Source of the DNA: an uncultured Clostridia bacterium
GTDB lineage: Bacteria; Bacillota; Clostridia; UMGS1810
NCBI GenBank assembly: GCA_934481345.1
Contig: CAKSPF010000005.1
Location: forward strand, 62,001-126,000
Length of the DNA: 64,000 bases
Direction: 5' to 3'
Of the stretch, positions 8,763 to 19,200 are shown in pieces (the first letter of the stretch is position 1; each line of letters starts with the position of its first letter). The translations under genes were made by a program, and so were the position numbers. The notes under the pieces were generated by a model. It made no database searches. It worked only from the letters and a program-made list of their open reading frames with translations, and was not told the DNA's origin.

Positions 8763-9786
8763 AAATATAGAAATACACAATGCCGCTGCGTTCGACGCGG
8801 ACAAATCGGGCGCAACCTGGTACAGATTTCCGAAGAACGTTTGCAATGCTCTGGAGCTGGACAAAGAAAGAAAAGTCTGCACAAACTCGACCGGTGTGGA
8901 ATTACGTTTCAAAATTTCGGGCGAGAGTGCCGCAATAAAAATGGAATCCACAGACGGCAAAGACGCCGGCGTTGTGAGTTGTTTTCATATTTTCCGCGGC
9001 GGAATACAGGGCGGATGGCAGGATGTTGAATTAAATTGCTATGTTCCGCCGAAACCGCATTTGTTTGAAATAAAGAACGCAGAAAATATGGATACCCTCA
9101 AAAAAACGGCCGAGGAGATAAATAGTCCGTGGTCACCGGAGGTGGTGCGCTTGATATTCGACAGAGGCCACTACCGCATTATAGATGTTATCGGCGATGT
9201 TGAGGCGCCGTCGGCAAAAGATGTTCCAAAAGACACACTGCTGTGCTACGGTTCCTCCATTACCCATGGCTCAAACGCCTTGGATCAATCCCATACCTGG
9301 GCGTCTATACTCGCTGATAATATAAAAATGGATTGCCGCAATCTGGGCATGGCAGGCACATGCGCCATGGAACCCGAAGCGATAGATTATATTGCAGACG
9401 AGGGCGAGTGCGGCAAATGGTCAGCGGCAACACTCGAACTGGGCATAAACGTGCTTAACTGGGACGAATCTAAAATATACAGCCGCGCCAAATACACTGT
9501 CGAAACAATCGCAAAGCGAAACAAAGACAAACCGATATTTGTGATATCACCGCTTTATTGCGCAGACGAGATTGATCCGAAGCACAGGGCGGATATATGG
9601 AGAAAGCAGCTCAAAATTATCACCGACGAGCTGAATCTGCCCAATGTGACTATGATAAACGGTTTGGAGCTTCTCGGCGATGTGTCGCTGCTCTCTGCCG
9701 ATATGGTGCATCCGAATATATACGGAGTTCAGCAGATAGCGGACAGACTAACGGATATAGTAAAAAGAACGCTGACAAAATTTTGA
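8752..9786 (+). CDS. SGNH/GDSL hydrolase, probable glycan esterase
   Basis: The 344-residue protein has an N-terminal beta-sandwich (about 1-155) like carbohydrate esterase family 2/3-type enzymes, then an SGNH domain: nucleophile Ser169 in LLCYGSSITHG, block V Asp317 and His320 in SADMVHPN, and an oxyanion Gly in NLGMAGT. It likely removes acetyl or similar ester groups from sugars of the imported glycan. No signal peptide is seen. The start is uncertain: GTG at 8752 has AAAGGTGAT about 7 bp upstream and is preferred over ATG 8743 and GTG 8740. Confidence 0.8.
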   Translation: MIYKNIEIHNAAAFDADKSGATWYRFPKNVCNALELDKERKVCTNSTGVELRFKISGESAAIKMESTDGKDAGVVSCFHIFRGGIQGGWQDVELNCYVPPKPHLFEIKNAENMDTLKKTAEEINSPWSPEVVRLIFDRGHYRIIDVIGDVEAPSAKDVPKDTLLCYGSSITHGSNALDQSHTWASILADNIKMDCRNLGMAGTCAMEPEAIDYIADEGECGKWSAATLELGINVLNWDESKIYSRAKYTVETIAKRNKDKPIFVISPLYCADEIDPKHRADIWRKQLKIITDELNLPNVTMINGLELLGDVSLLSADMVHPNIYGVQQIADRLTDIVKRTLTKF

Positions 9787-9830
9787 TATGAATATATTTC
9801 CTCTTGAAATAGTCGTAAGCGGAGTATAAA

Positions 9831-10715
9831 ATGAAAGGAGAAATACGAACAGTGAACAGATTTTCAATAGAAAACCATGCCGACAGTATTTTACCCGACG
9901 GCGCATGGAAACTCGCCTGGAGTGATGAATTTGACGGCGATAAATTGGACGAAACAAAATGGAATTACCGAAAATATTTTTGGGGAAGAGAATCACCCAC
10001 ATTTACCGATGAAGGTGTAGAGGTAGACGGGCACAGCAATTTGCATATAAAGCTTGTTAAGAAGGGGGAAAACTATTATTCGGGACATCTGCAGACCGGC
10101 TCGCTTACATATGATATCCCCAAAGACTCCGACGGATTCTGGCCGTTCGGCAAATATGAACCGGCAAAATTCATGCATAAATTCGGCTATTACGAAATTC
10201 GCTGCAAACTGCCGAAAAATCCCGGCTGGCATGCGGCATTCTGGCTGCAGGCGCCAGGGATAGGCTCTTCACCGAATGCCGAGGAGTGCGGTGTGGAGAC
10301 GGATATTATGGAAAACTACATGCAGCATACGGACGGAATAATTCTTTGCGGCAACGGCTATGACGGATACGGAAAGAACACCAAATGGCCCGGACATTTC
10401 AAACATCCGTTCAAGGAAACCGCCGACGGCTGGCATTATTACGGGGTTGATTGGAGCAGTGACGGATATACATTCTATGCTGACGGCGAACTTGTCGGAA
10501 GACAGGGAGTTCCCGATATGCCGGTATCGAATGTTGAGGAATTTATACTGATAAGCACCGAGTGCCACGGATACCACAGACGTTTCGGAAAGGAATGCGG
10601 CTTTGAAGGAGCCGGAGATGTCTGGGCATGCAAACCGGTAAAGGAACTCACGCAGGCAATTTTGCCGGATGAGTTTGTTGTTGACCATGTACGTGTATTT
10701 GATAGGGTTGAGTGA
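9831..10715 (+). CDS. Glycoside hydrolase family 16
   Basis: The 294-residue protein carries the GH16 active-site strand CGVETDIMENYM, that is ExDxxE with Glu156 nucleophile, Asp158 and Glu161 acid/base. WSDEFDGDKLDETKW at the start, the FGYYEIRCKLPKNPGWHAAFW strand and the C-terminal VVDHVRVFDR strand are typical of the jelly-roll fold. ExDxxE is shared by laminarinases, agarases, porphyranases and carrageenases, so the substrate is an internal beta-glycan bond of unknown type. No signal peptide is visible, which is odd for an endo-enzyme. The ATG at 9831 follows GGAG by 6 bp. Confidence 0.88.
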   Translation: MKGEIRTVNRFSIENHADSILPDGAWKLAWSDEFDGDKLDETKWNYRKYFWGRESPTFTDEGVEVDGHSNLHIKLVKKGENYYSGHLQTGSLTYDIPKDSDGFWPFGKYEPAKFMHKFGYYEIRCKLPKNPGWHAAFWLQAPGIGSSPNAEECGVETDIMENYMQHTDGIILCGNGYDGYGKNTKWPGHFKHPFKETADGWHYYGVDWSSDGYTFYADGELVGRQGVPDMPVSNVEEFILISTECHGYHRRFGKECGFEGAGDVWACKPVKELTQAILPDEFVVDHVRVFDRVE

Positions 10716-10716
10716 T

Positions 10717-12609
10717 ATGATGAAAAAGTCGATATTATTGGTTGCTTTAGCTTTTATGCTCCAAACAAGCGCATTTGCGCAGGAGGCGCTGATTATCCGC
10801 GGGCGGGTTGATCCCGCAAAGGTGCGCGGGATAACCGTTGTCACTTCAAAAGACGGAAAAGTGATCAACGATAATCTCAAAACCGAGGATATCAGCTGGA
10901 TAAATCAAGTCGGAGTGGACAGTGACGGATACTACAGCATCAGTATTCCGCAAAGTGTGCTCGGTGATGTATTTAAATCCAATGTAATATCCGATCCGAA
11001 CGAAACTGACAAAGTTTATGTTTCGCCAAACGGCAGCGATAATAGTGACGGAACCACGGGCGAACCGTACGCAAGCCTGGAAAAGGGACTTGCAGAAGTC
11101 CCCGACGGCGGCGAAATAGTGCTGCTCGGCATGATAACAGTTCCACCCGGTGCGTGGTACACGTTTGATAAGAGTGTAAAAATCACCGGCAGTACACAAG
11201 CTTGCGGTCTGGACATGAGATCGGGCAGTAATGTGTCCGTTCACATGAATTTCAGGGGCACATTTGAGAATATGACATTTAAAACACGTGAATCGAATAG
11301 CACCTACGACGCATCGGCAAGCAAAATCTTTGCCTGCGGCAACAAATTTGTGTTCGGAGAAAATCTGATAATGACAAATCCGATGGATGTTGTTGCCGGG
11401 CACTCAAACAAAGCCGGAGTCAATTCAACGGATCTGACAATCAGGAGCGGAACATACAGGCGGATAATCGGCGGCGGCAGCGGTTCTCCGGTGTCGGGCG
11501 ATACGCATATAACGGTTTATGAAATGAACGAGCAGTATTCGGCAGATGATGACAAAAGCAACTACTACGACAGCAGAATATTCGGCGGAGGTACAAACGG
11601 CGGCACGGTCGGCGGCGATACATATATAGATTTCATGGGCGGCACGGTCGGATATATTGTAGGCGGCGGCAACGGAACAACCGTTTTGGGAGATACCAAT
11701 ATCAATATCTCCGGCGGACAGATAATGAATGTGTACGGCGCTCAGGTAAGCGAAAACGAATACAGAGGAAACACAAATATCACAATGACCGGCGGAAAAG
11801 TCGAGGGACTGTTCGGCGGCTCCAATGCAGTCAACATGATAGGCAATGCATGCATCAGCGTGACAGGCGGCGAAGTTACAAGGCGTATTTACGGCGGCTG
11901 TTACAATGATTGGGGATTGTCCGGCTGGAAATCCGACGCAAAGGTTGTCGGAGACACGGTTGTCACCGTATCGGACGGAGCCAAATTCGGCAGTGACAAC
12001 GATTTGAACAAGGGGATATTTGCCGGCAGTCGCCGTGCAGATAACTCGGATGAGGAAAACTCGGTATTGATATTTACAAACGGCGCTTATGAAGATTTAA
12101 AGAAATGGATTCCGACAAGCGGAACATTTTTGTCACATCATGATTACCTCGTAATGTGTTCGGGCGGAATCAAATGTAAATATAAGCACAAAAACACAGT
12201 TGAAATACCGCCGCATAGCGGTACGGTTACTGTAAACGGCATGGAATTTGAGGGCGGAGAACTGCCGCTTGCGGCAATGGAAACAAATATATTGCTTACA
12301 ACCTACAGTGTAAGTGCGGACGTCCCGATATATACCGAAAACGACGGATTGACAGTCAAAGCTGATGTAGTGGTAGGCAATGCAAAGATTATACCTGTCG
12401 ATGCGGTGGTTGTCGCCGGAGTATATGACAGGCAGACGGGCAATCTGCTCGGAGCGAACCTGTCGAAACTGAGCAAAGACGGCGATTATGTTATAAATAT
12501 TCCGGAATTCAGGAAAACAAACAATGCGGCATACAAGATTCGCGTTTTTGTGTGGAAATTTGATACTTTAAGGCCGCTGTGCAATTTATATATGGCGGAT
12601 TATGAGTAA
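10717..12609 (+). CDS. Secreted right-handed beta-helix protein with GG-repeats
   Basis: The 630-residue product starts with a signal peptide (MMKKSILLVALAFMLQ...AFAQ). Residues from about 105 read YVSPNGSDNSDGTTGEPYASL, the usual opening of parallel beta-helix carbohydrate-active proteins. The centre contains repeated turns of the type GDTxIxxxGGTVxxxxGGG (about six copies between residues 250 and 420). The C-terminal part is a beta domain seen at the end of other secreted proteins of this locus. I see no catalytic motif of a known lyase or hydrolase family. It starts 1 bp after the GH16 stop, so it is co-translated. A glycan-binding or lyase role is possible. Confidence 0.7.
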   Translation: MMKKSILLVALAFMLQTSAFAQEALIIRGRVDPAKVRGITVVTSKDGKVINDNLKTEDISWINQVGVDSDGYYSISIPQSVLGDVFKSNVISDPNETDKVYVSPNGSDNSDGTTGEPYASLEKGLAEVPDGGEIVLLGMITVPPGAWYTFDKSVKITGSTQACGLDMRSGSNVSVHMNFRGTFENMTFKTRESNSTYDASASKIFACGNKFVFGENLIMTNPMDVVAGHSNKAGVNSTDLTIRSGTYRRIIGGGSGSPVSGDTHITVYEMNEQYSADDDKSNYYDSRIFGGGTNGGTVGGDTYIDFMGGTVGYIVGGGNGTTVLGDTNINISGGQIMNVYGAQVSENEYRGNTNITMTGGKVEGLFGGSNAVNMIGNACISVTGGEVTRRIYGGCYNDWGLSGWKSDAKVVGDTVVTVSDGAKFGSDNDLNKGIFAGSRRADNSDEENSVLIFTNGAYEDLKKWIPTSGTFLSHHDYLVMCSGGIKCKYKHKNTVEIPPHSGTVTVNGMEFEGGELPLAAMETNILLTTYSVSADVPIYTENDGLTVKADVVVGNAKIIPVDAVVVAGVYDRQTGNLLGANLSKLSKDGDYVINIPEFRKTNNAAYKIRVFVWKFDTLRPLCNLYMADYE

Positions 12610-12635
12610 ATTTTAAAAAGGAAAGGATTAGAAAA

Positions 12636-14294
12636 ATGAAAAAGGTTAAAAGAATCATCGGTATTGTCCTTGCGGCTTCGCTTATGGCGTCATTTTTTGC
12701 AGGCTGCGGCAACAAAACCGAAAGCGATGTGGTTACAACAAAATATGTTGCCGATAAGAATTTGAATAAACCGGGCGAATTCCCGGTGTGCAAAGAAAAA
12801 ATAACCATAACAGTGGGAATACCGAAAGATCCGCTTGTTACGGATTACGACACAAACCTGTACACAAAGGCACTTGAGGAGAAGATGAACTGCGACATCA
12901 AGTTCAAATACCTGCCGGCGGCAAATGCCGAAGCTCTCCAAAAGGTTGAACTTATGATGTCATCGGGCGGCGACGACCTCCCGGACGTTATAGTAAACGT
13001 TCCTCTTTCGGACAGCTCACTTATGAAATATGCAAAGAACGGATATATTGTTCCGCTCAACGACTATTATGAAAAATCATCCTACTATATTAAGGATGTA
13101 ATGGAAAAAGAAAAAGATTTGCGTTCAATGATAACAATGACCGATGGCAATATCTACGTTGTTCCGAAGTATCAGAAGATTATGCAGAACGAAATCGGCT
13201 ACCGTATGTGGATATACGAACCCTGGCTCGAAAAATTGGGCCTTGATATGCCCACAACGGTTGATGAGTATTATAACGTGTTAAAAGCGTTTAAAGAAAA
13301 AGATCCGAACGGCAACGGCATTGCCGACGAGATTCCGCTGCTCGGAGCAACAAACGGCGGTGAATCATGGTTTAAGGATTGGATTACGGCGGCTTGGCTC
13401 CCGGTAGATCCGCAGAGCAATTACTTGTTTGTTAAAGACGGCAAAGTAAAAGCTACATACTACGATTCAAAATACAAAAACGCAATAAAGTACATGAACA
13501 AGCTTTGCAAAGAGGGATTGCTTTCGCCGACATCATTCACGGCTGAGGGTGCGCAGGCAAGACAAACCATTCAAAATCCGAATGCCGTTCTTGTCGGCAG
13601 TTTTACAACCATGGCGCCCACATACCTTAACAGCTCGGATGAGCGCAAAGACGGCTACAAGATTCTGCCGCCGCTAAAGAGCAAAGGCAATACAGGCTAT
13701 GCTGTGTATTCGCCGAGTATCCCCACAAATTCGTTCTATATAACCAAAAATTGCAAAACTCCCGAAGCGGCATTCAGACTTGCCGACATAATGATGAGCG
13801 AAGAAATGACAATATGGTCAAGATTCGGCAAAAAGGGGACAGACTGGCTGGAGCCGACGGCAGGACAAAAGAGTATGTTTGCCTCTCTCGGTTACGAAGC
13901 AAAAATCAATCCCGTACTTGCGTGGGGTTCGCCGCAGAATTCTCATTGGCAGAACGCTGCACCGGGATACAGAGATTACGCGCTTTCGTTCTCGACGGTG
14001 GGAAGCAAGGATAATATTTTCGAAACTGAAATAGCAAATAAATTCGGAGCATATAAAGACAGAATCCCGAAAGAATACATTACAAAAAATGTATATACCG
14101 AAGAGGAAACGGAAACAATCAGCGAAATTCAGAAAAACGTTAAGACATATATCGATGACACCACCACAAGATTTATAATCGGTGACCTCAATATAGACAA
14201 AAACTGGGATTCGTATATGAATGAACTCAAGAAAATCGGGGTTAAAGATATGCTCGATATAGCTCAGAGGGCATATGACCGCTCCAAAAAATGA
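12636..14294 (+). CDS. ABC transporter solute-binding lipoprotein (LplA/YtcQ type)
   Basis: The 552-residue protein has a lipoprotein signal with lipobox FFAGC (Cys near residue 24) and the usual length of the large extracellular binding proteins that partner LplB/YtcP permeases. Features such as EKMNCDIKF, YDTNLYTKAL and DPNGNGIADEIPLLG fit this family. It should sit on the outer face of the membrane and deliver oligosaccharides to the two permeases encoded next. The GGAAAGG site and ATG at 12636 are clear. Confidence 0.88.
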   Translation: MKKVKRIIGIVLAASLMASFFAGCGNKTESDVVTTKYVADKNLNKPGEFPVCKEKITITVGIPKDPLVTDYDTNLYTKALEEKMNCDIKFKYLPAANAEALQKVELMMSSGGDDLPDVIVNVPLSDSSLMKYAKNGYIVPLNDYYEKSSYYIKDVMEKEKDLRSMITMTDGNIYVVPKYQKIMQNEIGYRMWIYEPWLEKLGLDMPTTVDEYYNVLKAFKEKDPNGNGIADEIPLLGATNGGESWFKDWITAAWLPVDPQSNYLFVKDGKVKATYYDSKYKNAIKYMNKLCKEGLLSPTSFTAEGAQARQTIQNPNAVLVGSFTTMAPTYLNSSDERKDGYKILPPLKSKGNTGYAVYSPSIPTNSFYITKNCKTPEAAFRLADIMMSEEMTIWSRFGKKGTDWLEPTAGQKSMFASLGYEAKINPVLAWGSPQNSHWQNAAPGYRDYALSFSTVGSKDNIFETEIANKFGAYKDRIPKEYITKNVYTEEETETISEIQKNVKTYIDDTTTRFIIGDLNIDKNWDSYMNELKKIGVKDMLDIAQRAYDRSKK

Positions 14295-14368
14295 TCAGGC
14301 ATTAAAAACATTCGGATTTGCCTTGCTCACAGGTTAAAGAAAATGTTTTGGAAAGGAATAACGGTACG

Positions 14369-15313
14369 ATGAATACAAAACCATCTAATTCCACATCGGG
14401 CAGTGTGTTTTTAAACAATATAAAAAGATACTGGCAGCTGTATCTTCTGTTGCTTATTCCGATTGTGTATATACTAATATTTGCGTACGGGCCGATGTTG
14501 GGACTGCAGATAGCGTTCAAGGAATTTCAGCCCGCAAAAGGCATTTGGGGAAGCCCGTGGGTAGGACTCAAGTATATAAAAAAGTTTATTGATTCCTACA
14601 ACTTTGCCAGGATAATCGGAAATACGTTTTTGCTGTCGATATACTCGCTTGCGGCAAGATTCCCTATTCCTATAATACTCGCACTGAGTATAAATGTTAT
14701 ACGGAATAAATTTTTCAAAAAATCAACGCAGATGATAGCATACATGCCGCACTTTATTTCGGTAGTCGTGTTGGTCGGAATGCTGAATCAGTTTTTTAAC
14801 CCGTATGTCGGATTGTACGGAAATATATATAAGCTGATATTTTCAAGGAACGCTCCCGATCTTATGACAAACCCGGCGTCATTTTTGCACATGTATGTGT
14901 GGTCGGGTATATGGCAGAACGCCGGCTGGGATTCAATAATTTACATAGCCGCGCTTTCCTCCGTATCTCCGGAACTGCACGAGGCTGCACAGATAGACGG
15001 CGCGTCGAGATTCAGACGTGTATTGAGTGTTGATGTACCGGCGATTATACCTACAATGGTAATACTGTTAGTCCTAAATCTGGGACAGCTGATGAATCTG
15101 GGATTTGAAAAAATATTCCTTATGCAAAACAATGTTAATCTTCGGTTCAGCGAGGTTATTTCAACATTTGTGTATAAAGAAGGTATCTCCGCGTCCGGCG
15201 GCAACTACTCTTATGCAACGGCAATAGGATTGTTCAACTCGGTAGTTAATTTTGTACTTGTTTTGGCGGCAAATAAAATATCGTCAAAATTTAACGGCGG
15301 TACATTATGGTAG
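14369..15313 (+). CDS. ABC sugar transporter permease (LplB/UgpA type)
   Basis: The 314-residue membrane protein starts with a short polar segment and has about six transmembrane helices. The EAA loop that docks the ATPase is seen as HEAAQIDGASRFRRVLSVDVPAIIPT. The FKEFQPAKGIWGSPWVGLKYIKKF segment is typical of LplB-type permeases. The ATG at 14369 is preferred, with AAAGGA about 10 bp upstream. It works with the neighbouring permease at 15346 and the lipoprotein at 12636. Confidence 0.88.
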   Translation: MNTKPSNSTSGSVFLNNIKRYWQLYLLLLIPIVYILIFAYGPMLGLQIAFKEFQPAKGIWGSPWVGLKYIKKFIDSYNFARIIGNTFLLSIYSLAARFPIPIILALSINVIRNKFFKKSTQMIAYMPHFISVVVLVGMLNQFFNPYVGLYGNIYKLIFSRNAPDLMTNPASFLHMYVWSGIWQNAGWDSIIYIAALSSVSPELHEAAQIDGASRFRRVLSVDVPAIIPTMVILLVLNLGQLMNLGFEKIFLMQNNVNLRFSEVISTFVYKEGISASGGNYSYATAIGLFNSVVNFVLVLAANKISSKFNGGTLW

Positions 15314-15345
15314 GATTTCTGTTGCTATCGGAGAGGAGAAATATA

Positions 15346-16248
15346 ATGACTAAGACTAAGAAAAAGATAAATATATCCAAAGACGACAGAGTATTTTACA
15401 TAACAATAGATGTCATTCTTACACTGATGCTCATAATCATCCTTTGGCCGCTGATATTTATATTGTCTTCATCGCTGTCGTCGAAAGAGGCTGTTATGGC
15501 AGGAAGAGTTTTTCTCTTCCCGGTTGACTTCAGCCTTGAGGGATACAAGGCAATATTTAAAACCGGCGAGGTTCTTGTAGGTTATCGAAACACAATACTG
15601 TATACGCTTGTCGGTACAACGCTCAATGTTTTGATAACATTGATTGCGGCTTATCCGCTGTCAAGAAAGGATTTGCCGTACCGCAGGCCGCTGTCGTTTA
15701 TATTTACATTTACAATGTTCTTTTCGGGCGGCATGGTGCCGACATATATCCTGGTGAGCAATCTGGGACTGCTCAATACCCCGCTTGCAATGATTTTCCC
15801 CGGGGCGCTGTCGGTGTACAATATGATTATCTGCCGAAGCTTTATCGAAAACAGCATTCCGCACGAGATATACGAGGCGGCGTCAATAGACGGCTGCAGC
15901 GATTTTGGATATTTTACCAAAATACTGATACCGCTGTCGGGACCGGTAATTGCGGTAATAACGCTGTACTATGCGGTTGCACACTGGAATTCGTATTTCA
16001 ACGCGTTTTTGTATCTGACAAACGATAAGCTGTATCCGCTGCAGCTTGTGCTCAGAAACATTTTACTTGCAAATCAGATGGACGCGGCTATGGTGACGGA
16101 TATGGAACAAATGGAATCAAAGCAGGGGCTTGCGGATTTGATAAAATATGCACTTATAGTGGTGAGCAGCTTGCCGGTGCTTATAATATACCCGTTTATA
16201 CAAAAATACTTTGTTAAGGGAGTTATGATTGGTTCCGTGAAGGGGTGA
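15346..16248 (+). CDS. ABC sugar transporter permease (LplC/YtcP type)
   Basis: The 300-residue protein has about six transmembrane helices, an N-terminal KDDRVFYITIDVILTLMLIIILWPL helix typical of YtcP, and the EAA loop HEIYEAASIDGCSDFGYFTKILIPLSGPVI. It starts after GGAGAGGAG. Together with the upstream permease it forms the channel of a carbohydrate uptake (CUT1) ABC importer. No ATPase gene lies in the locus, so a shared MsmK/UgpC-type ATPase encoded elsewhere is presumably used. Confidence 0.88.
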   Translation: MTKTKKKINISKDDRVFYITIDVILTLMLIIILWPLIFILSSSLSSKEAVMAGRVFLFPVDFSLEGYKAIFKTGEVLVGYRNTILYTLVGTTLNVLITLIAAYPLSRKDLPYRRPLSFIFTFTMFFSGGMVPTYILVSNLGLLNTPLAMIFPGALSVYNMIICRSFIENSIPHEIYEAASIDGCSDFGYFTKILIPLSGPVIAVITLYYAVAHWNSYFNAFLYLTNDKLYPLQLVLRNILLANQMDAAMVTDMEQMESKQGLADLIKYALIVVSSLPVLIIYPFIQKYFVKGVMIGSVKG

Positions 16249-16253
16249 TGAAG

Positions 16254-19200
16254 ATGTTAAAAAAAGTAATATCGTTTTTGATAATTATATCTTCTGTAAT
16301 TTTTGCACTTCCAGTTCAAAATGTATCGGCAGACGAAAGAAACTATTCCATAAGTTCAACGCTCAATGACGGATGGACAAACGACGCTATATCTCGAACG
16401 CTCATTGCTGCCGCAGACCTTGGCGAAAATCTCGAAATGACAGGATGTACTGCTGCCGTGGGGGATGACGCGTCAGCGATAACTGTATCGAGGGCGTTGG
16501 GAAATGACGGTTGGGTGCTTTCGCCCGATAAGGGCGAGAGTGCAAAATACATCAATATTGATGTGGACGAAGACGCAGCATATTCAATTGACGACGGAAC
16601 AAGTTATGCTGTCGAAATTGAATATTACGATAATGATGATATTTCCAGTATTGCCATGGAATATGCTTCAAAGCAATATCAAAAGGATTATCAGCAGCAC
16701 CCGGCAGGATATTATTCACAGCCCGCTTTAAACAGTCCGGCGGTTATCAAAGAGGGAGAATATGTAATTTTGAAAAATTCGGGTATGTGGAGGACATACA
16801 CCTGGTTTCTGGACAACCCCACCTTTGATAATTCATTAGACGGGTTTGATTTGAGAGTCGGAATATACAGCGATTCAATGTCATTTTCACGCGGCTCGGA
16901 GGTTGTTATTTCAGGGATTAAGATTTACAGATTATCCACGGCAAGCCGTGTGCAAATTGAAAATGTAACCTTAAAAGGCCATATCGGAAATATATATTTC
17001 AAAGGCGAAGAAATACAAATTCCGGCAAAATTTTCAAGCGACATATATCCGATGCACAACAAAAGCGACGGCAGTTATTCGCTCGATTTAATATACACGG
17101 TTAAAGATTCCGACGGTAATACGGTTTATACCGCAACCGACAGAGTCAATATAGAGCCGCTTGAAACTTTGGAGTACATAAAAAAATTTAAGGTAGATAA
17201 ATTCGATATATACACAGTGGATATCGAGGCATATAATACCGAAAAGAAATTGTACAGCCGCCTTGCAACGGAGTTTTCCTATGTGAATACTGACAAGGGT
17301 AAGACTGTAAATAAAAAAACCGGAGTGCAGATAGCATTGCCCAGCACGGACGATACAGAGATTGCGAAACTTGCAGCAAATGCCGGTTTTGCGAATGTCC
17401 GAATGATGTGCTATTACTATAACTGGCGCAAGAGCGCGGAAAATTATGAGATAACCGGAGTAAACATTGCAGAGGCTTACAAATCGATGTTCAGAGCGTT
17501 TAAGAGGGCAGGACTGGATATAGACGCAAATCTTCATTCGGCGTCATGGATGGGCGCCGCATACAATTTCAGCCCTATCGAGCGCACACCGCCATATACG
17601 GAGAACGGACTTAGGCGCTGGGCAGATTACTGCGCGATGATGACGGAGCTTTTCGGAGATACCGTGGATTCAATTGAGATATGGAATGAATATAATCTCG
17701 GGCCGAACCACAGCTTTAATATGGAAAACAGGCCTGCTTCCGATTACGGTAAGATGTATGAGGTTTCCAAAGACGCAATTAAAAAAGTAAACCCGAATAT
17801 GCCTGTCGTTGCATTCAATACATCCGGTGCACCCGACGCGTGGATAGAAGAAGTGTTAAAATCAGGAGTTACGGATATCGATGTGACATCCGTTCATCCG
17901 TACAGGTGGGACGGTGATCCCATAACTTATGACGCAACAAATCATTTGATAAAGGTCAATAAATTGCTGGAAAGTTATGGAGTAAAGGATAAACCGTTCT
18001 GGATAACCGAGTACGGTTACTCATCTCACTATGAAGAAGTAAACACAAACACGCAGCAGGGAATGTATAATGCCCAGTCCTATGCGCTGATAATGAATAC
18101 GGGTGTTGTCGACAGATTTTATTTTTACTGTTTCCTCGACAAAAACGACGGTCCCAGGGCAGACAGAGAATCCAATTTCGGTATGGTAAAGGGCAAATTC
18201 ACGTCGCCTTTGCCGTACACGGTTTCCTACGGTGCAAAACCCGGTTACCTGATTTTGGGTAATATGAATATGCTCTATCATGATGCAGAGTTTACAGATT
18301 GTATGGAAATAGGCTCAACGGGCAGAATAGTGCGAAGCAGAAGCACCGCCGACGGAAAGCAAACCGCTATGATGTTTTCGAACAAATCCGGCGGCGAGCT
18401 CGTCACCCTGGATTTGGGATGCGATAAGGTAACCCTTATCGATGCTTATGGAAATGAAAAAGATGTTTTCGGAACAAAGGGAATTTTCAGCTTCAGCATT
18501 GATGAGAATATCCAATATATACAGGGCGATTTCAAATCGTTCAGCCGTGTGGTAGGAGGCGCTTATCCCACAAAAACGGAATTTGACGCGATTTATAAAG
18601 ACAATATCAGAATTCCCATTGCAAATTACAGCGGCCGCGCCGTTTACGCAAAGGCAGAACCTATGCCCGGCAGCGGATTAAAGGAAACGCAAGCTTTGAT
18701 AAGCGGTGAAAACGGTGAGATTGTTTTGAATAATACCGGGATTATAAAGGGCAGAGAAAAAATGAAGCTCACGATTTATGATGGCGATACCGTTTATTTC
18801 AGCGGTGATGTTTTTATAAAGTACCGGTCAAATGTCAATCTTGAAACAACACTTATACCGCTTGAAAAGGGCTGGAGCATGAGATGCACGCTTGAAAACC
18901 TTTCAGAATCAAACGGCTGCACCGGAAGACTCACATTTATTACTCCGTCCGACTGGCAGGAAAAGATAGGCGACAGTGTAATAACTCTGAATCCGGGAGA
19001 AGTCAAAAAAGTTGATGTGTCATTGCCGGTAGCGCTTGTTGCAGCCGATGAGGTTATAGAAATCGGTTTTGTGACCGATGAGACAAATATGCAGGGTACC
19101 TACAGCAGCGGAACATACAACTTCAGCGCCGCGTTGAAAACAGAGACGCCTGTTGTTATCGACGGCAACGGAGACGAATGGACAGAGGGATTTATCAATC

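Noticed and set aside
9831..10715. Assignment of the GH16 enzyme to agarose, porphyran or carrageenan
   Set aside because: ExDxxE is shared with laminarinases; no substrate-specific residues could be judged by eye.
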